Shown: piece by piece, positions 1 through 7,733 of the stretch
Position numbering within the stretch: position 1 is the stretch's first letter
How the letters are laid out: each line of letters begins with the position of its first letter
DNA from: Candidatus Dadabacteria bacterium
GTDB lineage: Bacteria; J088
Length of the DNA stretch: 23,661 nt
Assembly (NCBI GenBank): GCA_003695505.1
Contig: RFIY01000050.1
Span: 1 to 23,661, forward strand
Direction of reading: 5' to 3'
Made by a program: the position numbers and the translations under genes
The notes under the pieces: model-generated
Told to the model about the DNA's origin: nothing
What the model saw: the letters and a program-made list of their open reading frames with translations, nothing else
The model's database searches: none

Positions 1-167
1 ACCCGCATCGGCGCAGGCACGGACGGTGCCGGAACCGGCCCCTGCACACGCACCAGAATTATCAGATGCAGCAGCAAGGAGAGCAGCAGAAACAGCGTCC
101 AGCGCCGCCACCAGTGCTGGTCTTCGGGCTCCGGTTCCGAAATGACTGTTCTGCTTTGACGCTGCAT
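1..167 (-). CDS. Partial inner-membrane protein, N-terminal 55 residues
   Basis: This open frame starts at ATG 167 (a second ATG lies directly upstream at 170) and runs off the left edge, so only the N-terminus is visible. It reads as a short polar, acidic, Trp/Arg-containing segment (SEPEPEDQHWWRRW), then one strongly hydrophobic helix (TLFLLLSLLLHLIILV), then a Pro/Val-rich stretch (GPVPAPSVPAP). That is the layout of a bitopic inner-membrane protein with a periplasmic Pro-rich linker, as in TonB-like energy transducers or similar envelope proteins, but the family cannot be assigned from this fragment. No Shine-Dalgarno sequence precedes the ATG. A possible minus-strand -10 (TATTAT, 185-180) lies so close that the mRNA could be leaderless. 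It is divergent from tpiA. Confidence 0.5.
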   Translation of the reverse strand, partial: MQRQSRTVISEPEPEDQHWWRRWTLFLLLSLLLHLIILVRVQGPVPAPSVPAPMR

Positions 168-184
168 CATGATTGGCTTATAAT
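156..184 (+). promoter_or_regulatory. Sigma70 promoter of the tpiA operon
   Basis: TTGACG at 156-161 and TATAAT at 179-184 are separated by 17 bp, a near-consensus housekeeping promoter. Transcription would start near 191, leaving a leader of about 52 nt before tpiA. The -10 also reads as TATTAT on the minus strand, so the element may fire in both directions. Confidence 0.85.
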
Positions 185-242
185 AGGCTGTTTAAGCTCC
201 CGACAAATTACATTCTGCCCAAACCGGCAAGGACGGCGCATC

Positions 243-980
243 ATGGTCAGGCCGCTGATTGCGGGAAACTGGAAAATGCACAAGACGATCGCGCAGGCGA
301 CGACCTTTGTTTCGGAGCTTTCCGGCGCCCTCTCGACAGACGCTGAAGTCCGGCTCTACCCGCCGTTCACCGCCCTCGCCGCAACAGCGCGTGCAGCGGC
401 CGATACGGCGATCGCGGTGGGCGCGCAGAACCTTCATGACCAGCGTGAAGGCGCTTTTACCGGCGAGGTTTCGGCTGACATGTTGACCGATGCAGGCGCA
501 ACGAGCGTTCTGGTCGGGCACAGCGAACGCCGCCATCTGTTCGGTGAAGACGACGCCTGGATCAATCGCAAGGTGCACGCAGCCATTCGCAGCGGGCTGG
601 ATGTCGTTCTCTGTGTCGGAGAGACGCTCGATGAACGCGACGGGGGCCACGCGCAGCAGGTCGTCGAGCGGCAGATTCGTGCCGGCCTCGATGCCGTACC
701 GGCAAACGCGACGGTCGATGTCGCCTATGAGCCCGTCTGGGCAATTGGCACCGGGCGGACCGCGACACCGGAACAGGCACAGGAAATGCACGCCTTTATT
801 CGCACATTGCTCAACGAGACCGGTATCGGCGCCCGCATCCTGTACGGAGGCAGTGTCAAGCCGGGTAACGCAGAACAATTGCTGGCCTGCCAGGACATCG
901 ACGGCGTTCTGGTGGGTGGAGCAAGTCTGGAACCAGAATCTTTCGCGCAAATCATCGCGGCCGCCAGTACGGCGTCCTGA
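243..980 (+). CDS. tpiA: Triosephosphate isomerase
   Basis: The cytosolic enzyme interconverts dihydroxyacetone phosphate and glyceraldehyde 3-phosphate in glycolysis and gluconeogenesis. The 245-residue product has the usual family length and the full catalytic set: Lys11 in GNWKMHK, His93 in VGHSERR and Glu163 in AYEPVWAIGTG. The phosphate-binding YGGSVKPGN (201-209) and GVLVGGASL (221-229) segments are also present. The start is ATG 243, preceded by AAGGA at 229-233. The frame stays open upstream to position 66, but those residues match nothing in the family and lie partly upstream of the promoter. It is the first gene of a four-gene operon, with secG following 43 bp later. Confidence 0.97.
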   Translation: MVRPLIAGNWKMHKTIAQATTFVSELSGALSTDAEVRLYPPFTALAATARAAADTAIAVGAQNLHDQREGAFTGEVSADMLTDAGATSVLVGHSERRHLFGEDDAWINRKVHAAIRSGLDVVLCVGETLDERDGGHAQQVVERQIRAGLDAVPANATVDVAYEPVWAIGTGRTATPEQAQEMHAFIRTLLNETGIGARILYGGSVKPGNAEQLLACQDIDGVLVGGASLEPESFAQIIAAASTAS

Positions 981-1023
981 ACCGCGACCGCGGAACAACC
1001 GACGACGGAGGACCGGAGTCATC

Positions 1024-1395
1024 ATGGAAATTCTTCTGACGATCGTACACATCATCGTGTGCGTCATTCTGATCGTTGTGGTACTGATGCAGGCCGGAAA
1101 AGGCGCAGAAATTGGCGCGGTCATGGGGGGCGCGGGTTCCCAGGCACTGTTTGGCGGTGGTGGATCAGGTAATTTTCTGACAAAGCTGACCACATGGGCC
1201 GCGATCATTTTTATGGTCACGAGCCTTGGCCTGACGCTGTCCGGCCGTATCGTCGGAGGCGACAGCGTCATGGAAAAATTCGGGACTGACGCTCCCGAGC
1301 CGGGCGCAGAAGCTCCGGCCGCACTGACCGAGCCTGCTTCACAGGACATCACCACGACGACGACACCACTCACCGAGCAGACGCAAGGAGAATAA
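1024..1395 (+). CDS. secG: Preprotein translocase subunit SecG
   Basis: SecG is the small auxiliary subunit of the SecYEG protein-export channel in the inner membrane. The 123-residue protein shows two membrane helices, at about residues 3-22 and 53-71. They are joined by the diagnostic Gly-rich cytoplasmic loop QAGKGAEIGAVMGG...GSQALFGGGGSGNFLTK. After the second helix comes an acidic, Thr/Pro-rich tail with a run of five Thr, typical of the poorly conserved SecG C-terminus. The ATG at 1024 follows GGAG at 1015-1018. The gene lies between tpiA and gap. A tpiA-secG pair is common in proteobacteria, whereas gap-pgk directly downstream is less usual. The end of secG carries the Shine-Dalgarno sequence (AAGGAG, 1385-1390) for gap, which suggests coupled translation. 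Confidence 0.95.
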   Translation: MEILLTIVHIIVCVILIVVVLMQAGKGAEIGAVMGGAGSQALFGGGGSGNFLTKLTTWAAIIFMVTSLGLTLSGRIVGGDSVMEKFGTDAPEPGAEAPAALTEPASQDITTTTTPLTEQTQGE

Positions 1396-1396
1396 C

Positions 1397-2401
1397 GTGA
1401 CCAAGGTTGCGATCAATGGATTCGGCCGCATCGGCCGGACAATGTTTCGGCAGGTACTCAAGTTCAACCCCGACATCGAGATCGTCGCAATCAACGACCT
1501 CGCACCAGCAGAAACACTTGCGCATCTGCTTCAGTTCGATTCGGTTCACGGCCGTCTGCGCGAACCGGTATCGCTGGATGGGGACACTCTGATCGTCGGC
1601 GAACGCCGTATCCGCATGATCGCCGAGCGTGATCTGTCGGCATTGCCCTGGGGCGACCTGGGTGTGGATGTCGTCGCGGAATGTACCGGACTGTTCACTG
1701 CACGCGCCGACGCTGCGAAACATCTCGACGCGGGAGCACGCAAAGTCGTTATCAGCGCCCCGGGCAAAGAGGTCGACCTGACCGTGTGCCTGGGCATCAA
1801 TACGGATCAGTATGATGCCGGCAGGCACGACGTGATTTCGAATGCGAGCTGCACCACGAATTGCCTCGCGCCCATCGCAAAAGTTTTACATGAAACGTTT
1901 GGCATCGAAAACGGTCTGATGACCACGGTGCACAGCTACACGAACGATCAGCGTACGCTTGACCTGCCCCACAAGGATCTGCATCGCGCACGCGCAGCGG
2001 CCGTAAACATGATTCCGACCAGTACGGGCGCAGCCAAGGCCATCGGCCTCGTCATGCCCGAACTCGCCGGCAAGCTGCACGGCATCGCGGTCCGCGTGCC
2101 GACACCGAACGTCAGCCTGGTCGACCTGGTCGTCAACACGACCAAACCTGTGTCCGTTGATGCCGTACACGCGGCTATGCGCGAAGCGGCATCTGGCCCG
2201 CTCAAGGGCATCCTCGACTACGAAGAACGTCCACTGGTCAGCAGTGACTTCAACGGGTGTCCGGCAAGCTGTACCTACGACGCGACCCAGACCGCAGTCA
2301 TCGGCGACCGGACCGTCAAGGTTCTTGGCTGGTACGACAATGAGACCGGTTACAGCACGCGCCTGATGCAGCTTCTCGAGCTGGTCGGAAAGTCGCTCTG
2401 A
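1397..2401 (+). CDS. gap: Type I glyceraldehyde-3-phosphate dehydrogenase
   Basis: This cytosolic enzyme oxidises and phosphorylates glyceraldehyde 3-phosphate to 1,3-bisphosphoglycerate with reduction of NAD(P). The 334-residue sequence begins with the Rossmann motif INGFGRIGR (6-14). Asp34 in AINDL favours NAD. The catalytic Cys152 lies in SNASCTTNC and His179 in TTVHSYTNDQ. The C-terminal signature WYDNETGYS is present. The GTG start at 1397 lies one base after the secG stop codon and 6 nt after AAGGAG (1385-1390), so the start is well supported. It is followed after 3 bp by pgk, whose enzyme uses its product. Full length; no oddities seen. Confidence 0.97.
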   Translation: MTKVAINGFGRIGRTMFRQVLKFNPDIEIVAINDLAPAETLAHLLQFDSVHGRLREPVSLDGDTLIVGERRIRMIAERDLSALPWGDLGVDVVAECTGLFTARADAAKHLDAGARKVVISAPGKEVDLTVCLGINTDQYDAGRHDVISNASCTTNCLAPIAKVLHETFGIENGLMTTVHSYTNDQRTLDLPHKDLHRARAAAVNMIPTSTGAAKAIGLVMPELAGKLHGIAVRVPTPNVSLVDLVVNTTKPVSVDAVHAAMREAASGPLKGILDYEERPLVSSDFNGCPASCTYDATQTAVIGDRTVKVLGWYDNETGYSTRLMQLLELVGKSL

Positions 2402-2404
2402 TCC

Positions 2405-3589
2405 ATGGCGATTCGATCAATCGATGAAATCGACATCGAGGGTCGACGCCTGCTGATTCGCGTGGATTATAACGTTCCGATCGTCGAAGGACGCATCACC
2501 GATACGGAACGCATCCACGCCAGCCTGCCGACCATCAAGAATGCGTTGAATCGCAATGCGCATATTATTCTGGCATCCCACCTGGGGCGTCCCGGCGGCA
2601 AGCATGTACCAGAGATGAGCCTCAAACCGGTGGCACGCGAGCTGTCCAGCATTCTGCGTCGTCCCGTCATGATGGCGCCGGATGTCATCGGTGAAGATGT
2701 CGAAAAACTGGTCGAGCTTGTCGGCCCAAGCCAGCTGCTGATGCTGGAGAATCTGCGCTTCCATCCGGGCGAAGAGGCCAACGACCGTGAGTTTGCGCGG
2801 ACCCTGGCCGGGTACGCTCATGTGTATGTCAACGACGCCTATGGTGTGTGCCATCGGGCGCACGCCAGTGTTGCCGCAGTACCGTCTTTCTACCTGGACA
2901 AAGGCGCCGGTTTCCTGCTGCTCAAGGAAATCGAGTATCTGACTACGCGGCTGGAGGACCCGTCGCGCCCGTTCGTTCTGATCTTTGGTGGCGCCAAAGT
3001 CGACGAGAAGATCCCTGCGATCCGGGCGTTACTGAATCGTGCGACCACGGTGATCATCGGCGGCGCGATGGCCTACTCGTTTCTGAAAGCCCAGGGCCAC
3101 CACCTCGGCAAGTCGTTGATCGCTTCTGATGACAAAGTCGAGCAGTGCAAAGAAATCCTCGCCGAAGCGGAACAGGCAGGGGTTGAGATTCTGCTCCCGG
3201 TCGATCATATTGCGGCCAAGCGTTTGAGTAAATCCGCTCGCCCTATACACGTGGACGGCATCGACATACCCGACGACCTGCTTGGACTGGACATCGGCCC
3301 CCAGACCATCGAGCGCTACTGCGATGCGATCGACCGCGCCCGCACGATTGTGTGGAACGGCCCGATGGGTGCGTTCGAGTATGATCCTTTCGCGCGCGGT
3401 TCGTTTGCCATCGCGCGTGCGGTGGCCGCGAATCGCCAGACGACCATCGTCGGTGGCGGCGACACCATTTCCGCGCTGAAGGGAGCCGGCGCGACGCGCG
3501 GCATCAGCCACATTTCGACTGGCGGTGGCGCCATGCTGCACCATCTGTCGAACAAACCGATGCCGGGCATCGAGGCCCTCGAGGCCTGA
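2405..3589 (+). CDS. pgk: Phosphoglycerate kinase
   Basis: Pgk transfers phosphate from 1,3-bisphosphoglycerate to ADP, the first ATP-yielding step of glycolysis, and acts in reverse during gluconeogenesis. The 394-residue product has normal length. It carries the N-terminal substrate motif RVDYNVP (Asp21, Asn23), the SHLGRPGGK loop, the mid-protein GGAKVDEKI segment, and the nucleotide-site motifs WNGPMGAFEYDPF and IVGGGDT. The ATG at 2405 follows the gap stop by 3 bp. A weak GGAA near 2387-2390 is the only Shine-Dalgarno candidate, so translation is probably coupled to gap. It is the last gene of the operon, and an intrinsic terminator follows 23 bp after the stop codon. Confidence 0.97.
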   Translation: MAIRSIDEIDIEGRRLLIRVDYNVPIVEGRITDTERIHASLPTIKNALNRNAHIILASHLGRPGGKHVPEMSLKPVARELSSILRRPVMMAPDVIGEDVEKLVELVGPSQLLMLENLRFHPGEEANDREFARTLAGYAHVYVNDAYGVCHRAHASVAAVPSFYLDKGAGFLLLKEIEYLTTRLEDPSRPFVLIFGGAKVDEKIPAIRALLNRATTVIIGGAMAYSFLKAQGHHLGKSLIASDDKVEQCKEILAEAEQAGVEILLPVDHIAAKRLSKSARPIHVDGIDIPDDLLGLDIGPQTIERYCDAIDRARTIVWNGPMGAFEYDPFARGSFAIARAVAANRQTTIVGGGDTISALKGAGATRGISHISTGGGAMLHHLSNKPMPGIEALEA

Positions 3590-3612
3590 ACGTTGACGCG
3601 ACGTCGATCAGC

Positions 3613-3642
3613 ACGGGCAGCCCATTGGGGCTGCCCGTTTTT
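3613..3642 (+). terminator. Intrinsic terminator of the tpiA-secG-gap-pgk operon
   Basis: A perfect 11-bp stem (ACGGGCAGCCC, 3613-3623, pairing with GGGCTGCCCGT, 3628-3638) closes a 4-nt ATTG loop. It runs into five T residues (3638-3642). This is a textbook rho-independent terminator 23 bp after the pgk stop codon. Confidence 0.93.
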
Positions 3643-4066
3643 CGTACGGCTGAAGGCACCATACAAGCGCAAAAAATGTGAGTTTTCCAACGCCGATACC
3701 GAATTGGTCGCGCTGAGTGCAATTCAGACGGCCTGCGAAACGACAACGACGCACCGCGCGGCCGCATGTTCAAATAACGAAACCTAACGCGTTGCCACAA
3801 CTTAACTTTTTCTACTGCATAATCTGTAGGCATTTCGTACCGTGTGGCGCTATGTTCACCTCTGAGCCGAACTCCCACAGGGTTGCCCACAACTTTTCCC
3901 CAGCAATGGGTCAATGGCCGTGAAAAAGGGAACCACATCACGCATTCGACTGTCCCAAACTCCGAATGATGCGAATGTTCTGTGCCGATCTGCGCGACGG
4001 AAACCGGAAAAGCGCCAGTTGTGGTTTGCTTCAGCGCCGGTCACAATGGATGAGGGGCCGCACGGG
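3643..4066. other. Intergenic region without a supported gene
   Basis: About 420 bp between the pgk terminator and the next promoter. I find no convincing coding sequence on either strand. Two similar segments occur, GTTGCCACAACTTAACTTTT (3791-3810) and GTTGCCCACAACTTTT (3882-3897), of unknown meaning. A CATAAT at 3818-3823 lies 20 bp from a TTGCCA at 3792-3797, which is too far apart for a convincing promoter. Confidence 0.5.
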
Positions 4067-4096
4067 TTGAACAGACCGGTTCATTCTGTCTAGAAT
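4067..4096 (+). promoter_or_regulatory. Candidate sigma70 promoter for the thioredoxin-like gene
   Basis: TTGAAC (4067-4072) and TAGAAT (4091-4096) are 18 bp apart, matching the consensus at 4/6 and 5/6 positions. Transcription would start near 4103, about 34 nt before the GTG start codon at 4137. Confidence 0.6.
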
Positions 4097-4136
4097 TATC
4101 TGGCCCAGCGTTTTGTCTTTCTGGAAGGAGACCCCA

Positions 4137-5177
4137 GTGCCGTTTCTTCGTTTGTTGCTCCTGCTCGTGGCGTCCGCCTCAATACTCCTGCCCTTCAACG
4201 CCGAGGCACAATTGCCTGGAGTGCAACCGTTTGCGCTGAACCAGCGGCTTGCCAACATCATCGTGGAAGTTGCCCAGTATCAACCTCCATTCAAACTGGC
4301 GCCCAAGAAGCAACTGCTCACGAAGCTCTTCAACAAACCAACTGTCGTCGTGTACTGGATTCCGGGCCAGAAACCTTCCGAAAAGGCCGCCCTGGAACTC
4401 AGCAAGCGCGCAACAGGCTGGAAAAACATCGACGCACTACTGATCATGCGCGGCCTGAACCAGCAGGAGGTCAGCCGTGGTCTTGACTGGGTCCAGCAGC
4501 AACAGATCACCATTCCAGTTGTGATTGATCGCAGCATGGAGCTTGCGCTCGGCCTCCAGGCGGTTCGCGTGCCCAGCTACGCGGTGGTTGATGCTGGTGG
4601 GGTCTTGAAGATTCGTAAGGTGTCGGATCCCAAAAAACGTACGGCGGCGGGCCCCACCCTGGACGATATTCTGAGTGCCGCCGAACAGGGCAAGCCGGTC
4701 CCGGTTGCAGACGGCGAAATGCGCGAAGACACACGCATGCTGATCGGCGAAACCGCTCCGGACGTCAAAGTTTCCGCTGCGCCGTTCTCGAAGACGGCCA
4801 AGCCGGAAACGCGTACAGGCGGTGCCGGAAAACCCCGACTGGTCGTTTTCTGGCTCGCGACCTGTCCGCATTGCCAACGGGAGATGCCGCGCATTCATGC
4901 GTGGTGGCAAGCCCACAAGGACGACATCGAGCTGATCACGGTGACACGAACCGATTCAGAAGGCATCCGGGCCCACACGATCAAGTATCTGTCGAGCAAA
5001 GGCATTGCCGATATTCCCGTATACTCGGCATCCGCAGATGCATATCGGCAATGGAAGGTCGAGGGAATCCCAACCTGGGCCGTCGTCGGCAGCAATGGCA
5101 AGGTCATCGAGGCGCGTGTCGGCGAAGACCCACAGTTGCCGCACCACCTCAACCAGGCGCTGGCGAAAGCCAGATAG
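4137..5177 (+). CDS. Exported tandem thioredoxin-fold (TlpA-like) protein
   Basis: Probably an envelope thiol-disulfide protein. The GTG start at 4137 lies 6 nt after GGAAGGAG (4123-4130) and gives 346 residues. These begin with a signal peptide (PFLRLLLLLVASASILLPFNAEA, cleavage after AEA near residue 24). Two thioredoxin-like halves follow. The first (about 64-185) has the fold's landmarks, with VVVYWIPGQKPSEKA where a WCxxC helix would begin and the cis-Pro loop VRVPSY (Pro146), but it has no active-site Cys. The second (about 230-346) has a complete FWLATCPHCQREMP site (Cys243, Cys246) and the cis-Pro loop EGIPTW (Pro312). A linker rich in Lys, Thr and Gly joins them. It has its own promoter and converges on the histidine kinase gene 35 bp away. 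The physiological substrate is unknown; cytochrome-c maturation or a general periplasmic reductase role are possibilities. Confidence 0.85.
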   Translation: MPFLRLLLLLVASASILLPFNAEAQLPGVQPFALNQRLANIIVEVAQYQPPFKLAPKKQLLTKLFNKPTVVVYWIPGQKPSEKAALELSKRATGWKNIDALLIMRGLNQQEVSRGLDWVQQQQITIPVVIDRSMELALGLQAVRVPSYAVVDAGGVLKIRKVSDPKKRTAAGPTLDDILSAAEQGKPVPVADGEMREDTRMLIGETAPDVKVSAAPFSKTAKPETRTGGAGKPRLVVFWLATCPHCQREMPRIHAWWQAHKDDIELITVTRTDSEGIRAHTIKYLSSKGIADIPVYSASADAYRQWKVEGIPTWAVVGSNGKVIEARVGEDPQLPHHLNQALAKAR

Positions 5178-5212
5178 CGTACTGCCGCTGCAAACTGGTT
5201 GGCTGGCGCAGA

Positions 5213-6622
5213 TCAGGCAGCCCCTCTGTCACCGGGCAGATCCGGAAATAACTGCTTGATGGCACCCTGAAACTCATCGAGCGCGAATGGTTTGCAGAGG
5301 ATCTGGTCAACCACCGTCAACAACTGTCGGCGGTGCGCACCAGACGGCTCCTGTGTCGTCGTCAGCAGAATTCGTAACGGCGCGTCGCCGGGCGCGGCCT
5401 CATCGGCGAGCTTCCGAAGGCGCGCAAGGACGGCGTCCGACGCATCAGCCAGCGCGTGTGCATCAAGCACCAGCAGAGATCCCTGCTGCACACTGGTTGA
5501 CCACAGATCCTCCAGCGCGGCGATCGGTGCCACGGCAAACCCCAGGTCAGAAAGAACCGTCTGAAAAAACGCGGCTGTTTCGGGCTGGGGTTCGAGCACA
5601 TATGCGATCGTCTGCCCCGTCGCGCGCGCCGACGAAGCGATCTCCAGTCCACGAACCTGACTCTCATCGGTAGCCGCGGGTATTTCGACGGTAAACGTAG
5701 CCCCCTCACCTGCTCGGCTCTGCACATTGAGCGAACCTTCGTGGTTTTCGACGACCTCCTTGACGAGCGACAGCCCGATCCCCATCCCTCCGTACCGCCG
5801 TGTCGCCGAAGGATCAACCTGGTAAAAGCGTTCGAAAATTCGCGGCAATTTGTCCTCAGGAATACCGATACCCGTGTCCGCAACGACAAGCGTGACACGG
5901 TCCCCGCGTCGGCTCAATCGAACTGAAACCTCTCGACGGTCGCAGCCCGTCGTGAATTTGATTGCATTACCAATCAGATTGAGCAACATCTGCCTGATCT
6001 GATGCTGATCCCCACTGATATGTACCTCATCGGGGTCGCATGATTCGGCGTGCACTTCGACCTGTGCCTTTTCTGCGGAAGGCCGGATTTCCTTCAGCAC
6101 ATCCTCGAGCAGCGCGCCAAATGAAAAGACCTGGCGCTCAAACGGACTGAGACCGCGCACGGACTGGCTGGCCTGTACAAGACCTTCGATCACCCGGTTG
6201 AGATGATCGGCGTTGCGGACAATAATGTCCAGGAACTCTTTCTGAGTATCGTCGAGGTTGTCACCGTAGCGGTTGCGCAGCAACTCGGCATAGCCACGAA
6301 TGGAAACCAGTGGTGTCTTGAGTTCGTGGCTCACATTCTGAAGCAGGCTGTCCTTCATGCGGTCCATTTCCTGCAGCAACACGTTGGCCCGCTCCAGCTC
6401 TTCGTTTTTTCGCTGTAATTCCTCGGTGCGCTGTCGGACCAGCTCCTGCACCTCACGTTTCGAACGCAGCAACGATTCGGTACGCGCCTCGACAACGGCC
6501 TCCAGTTCCGCCATCGACGCGAACAGGCCGCCACCACTGTCGCTTTGCAGCTCTTCTACGCGTCGTTTCAGGACATCGACGGTGCGCCGCAATGCAATCA
6601 GTTCCTCCTGCACGTCACTCAT
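5213..6622 (-). CDS. Soluble histidine kinase with C-terminal receiver-like domain
   Basis: A two-component kinase of 469 residues with no membrane segment, so its input should come from a cytosolic partner. An N-terminal coiled coil (about 1-92, with repeated Glu/Leu/Arg heptads) leads into a HisKA domain with His99 in NVSHELKTPL. The HATPase domain follows: N box NLIGNAIKFT, G1 DTGIGIPEDKL, and G2 GGMGIGLSLV. Residues about 338-460 look like a receiver: Asp387 in LLVLDAH, Thr in LTTTQEP and Lys444 in LCKPF are present, but the N-terminal acidic pair is replaced by an E-P-Q-P-E segment, so phosphorylation there is uncertain. I chose ATG 6622 (AGGGGGA 7 nt upstream) over GTG 6625. The gene overlaps the end of the FIST gene by 8 nt. 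FIST/NosP proteins are known to control such co-cistronic kinases, which suggests the same here. Confidence 0.92.
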   Translation of the reverse strand: MSDVQEELIALRRTVDVLKRRVEELQSDSGGGLFASMAELEAVVEARTESLLRSKREVQELVRQRTEELQRKNEELERANVLLQEMDRMKDSLLQNVSHELKTPLVSIRGYAELLRNRYGDNLDDTQKEFLDIIVRNADHLNRVIEGLVQASQSVRGLSPFERQVFSFGALLEDVLKEIRPSAEKAQVEVHAESCDPDEVHISGDQHQIRQMLLNLIGNAIKFTTGCDRREVSVRLSRRGDRVTLVVADTGIGIPEDKLPRIFERFYQVDPSATRRYGGMGIGLSLVKEVVENHEGSLNVQSRAGEGATFTVEIPAATDESQVRGLEIASSARATGQTIAYVLEPQPETAAFFQTVLSDLGFAVAPIAALEDLWSTSVQQGSLLVLDAHALADASDAVLARLRKLADEAAPGDAPLRILLTTTQEPSGAHRRQLLTVVDQILCKPFALDEFQGAIKQLFPDLPGDRGAA

Positions 6623-7733
6623 CACGCTGTCCCCCTGCGAACCATAGTCCGGTCAACGTGTGATTCAGATGCAGGCCCATGTATTGTTCGCCGAACGTGT
6701 TCCCGCCTGCCACGGCATAGTCACCGAGCTGGGCAGCCAAAAGCGGGACTTTGCCTGTACGATCCGCCTCGAAATAGCGGCCAAGACAATGGAACAGGAC
6801 GCCTGCCTGGATCGGAACCGATGGCAGAAAGGCTTCGAGCGAGCCCGCCAGGTCCGTCGGACGCATCACACACAAGACGGTGCCTTCTGAAATGTCGCAG
6901 GCAAACTGCAGGGCACCATCAGGCCGAACATCCATGACACTGCGAATATACCAGGAATCTCGGAGGCGAATCCCGAATGGCCGCTCGGAACAGCGGGCAA
7001 CCGTGAGCTCCGCAGGCTCACAGCCCAGCACAGCCGCAAGGACATCCCCGGCGCGGCGACCGTCGAGCTCCACAACCACGCGAGGCGTGTCTCCACAGGC
7101 TGTCACGACAAGTCGTTCATCGCCTGGTTCAAAATGATGATGCTGAAAAACTTCCAGCGGCACTACGGAGCGTATCAACAGAATCAGATGCCGTCCAGCG
7201 ATCTTGCGGCCCTCGCTGATCACAAAGGTACTTTCCTGTCCGATCGACGTTGCCGCTGACCCGCCCACCAGCGGCAGCGACGGCAGCAGCAAATACAGCC
7301 GCGCCGCCATCAATTCTTCCTGACGATCCTGCCCTGTCGCGAACAGGATCATTGCACCGTTGCGGTCAGGATATCGGTCGGCAAGTTCGTGCTCCGCTTC
7401 CAGGACGCGATTGGCGAGCAGATGCCACTCATCGCTATCGGCTGGCGTCGCCGTCAGGATCGATCGGACTGCAACCAGATTCCGCGGCAGGACGATCCAC
7501 GAGACACCCCGTTCAAGTAAGGCCTCGGGCCCCAGTGCCCCAGCCACGGACATCCCGAGAACCTGACTGTCAGAAGGAAGCGCCGCGACCAATTGATCAA
7601 GCCACTTGTCCGTACACAGATCCGGGTGCGCAAACAGCAGAACCGTATCACCCTGAGAGGTTGCTGCAGCGATGTCGCGGATCACTTCGCCGTCAACAAC
7701 CGGTGAAACGCCATGTGGCCATGCCGACGTCAC
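6615..7733 (-). CDS. FIST-domain sensor protein, NosP-like
   Basis: A 372-residue soluble protein with the FIST N and C domains, a sensory module. FIST_C landmarks are clear: VTACGDTPRVVVELDGRRAGDVL (about 210-232), LFHCLGRYFEADRTGKV (about 313-329) and the C-terminal GGNTFGEQYMGLHLNHTLTG. NosP proteins of this family bind haem, sense nitric oxide and regulate a kinase encoded next door. The co-cistronic kinase here fits that pattern. His residues at 315, 355 and 358 and a HHH run near 198-200 are candidate haem ligands, but haem binding is inferred, not visible. The GTG start at 7733 overlaps the subtilase stop codon as GTGA; the frame stays open 237 bp further upstream, but that stretch only mirrors subtilase codons. 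Alternative: a FIST sensor for amino acids or another small ligand. Confidence 0.85.
   Translation of the reverse strand: MTSAWPHGVSPVVDGEVIRDIAAATSQGDTVLLFAHPDLCTDKWLDQLVAALPSDSQVLGMSVAGALGPEALLERGVSWIVLPRNLVAVRSILTATPADSDEWHLLANRVLEAEHELADRYPDRNGAMILFATGQDRQEELMAARLYLLLPSLPLVGGSAATSIGQESTFVISEGRKIAGRHLILLIRSVVPLEVFQHHHFEPGDERLVVTACGDTPRVVVELDGRRAGDVLAAVLGCEPAELTVARCSERPFGIRLRDSWYIRSVMDVRPDGALQFACDISEGTVLCVMRPTDLAGSLEAFLPSVPIQAGVLFHCLGRYFEADRTGKVPLLAAQLGDYAVAGGNTFGEQYMGLHLNHTLTGLWFAGGQRDE

Noticed and set aside
192-1373. A 393-codon open frame on the minus strand across tpiA and secG
   Set aside because: Antisense shadow of two clear genes; no recognisable motifs and a composition typical of reverse reading of GC-rich DNA.
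3882-3890. TTGCCCACA-like DnaA box
   Set aside because: Two mismatches to the TTATCCACA core, isolated, and no origin genes nearby.
3852-3923. Short open frame of 23 codons in the long intergenic gap
   Set aside because: No ribosome-binding site and no recognisable sequence; could be chance.
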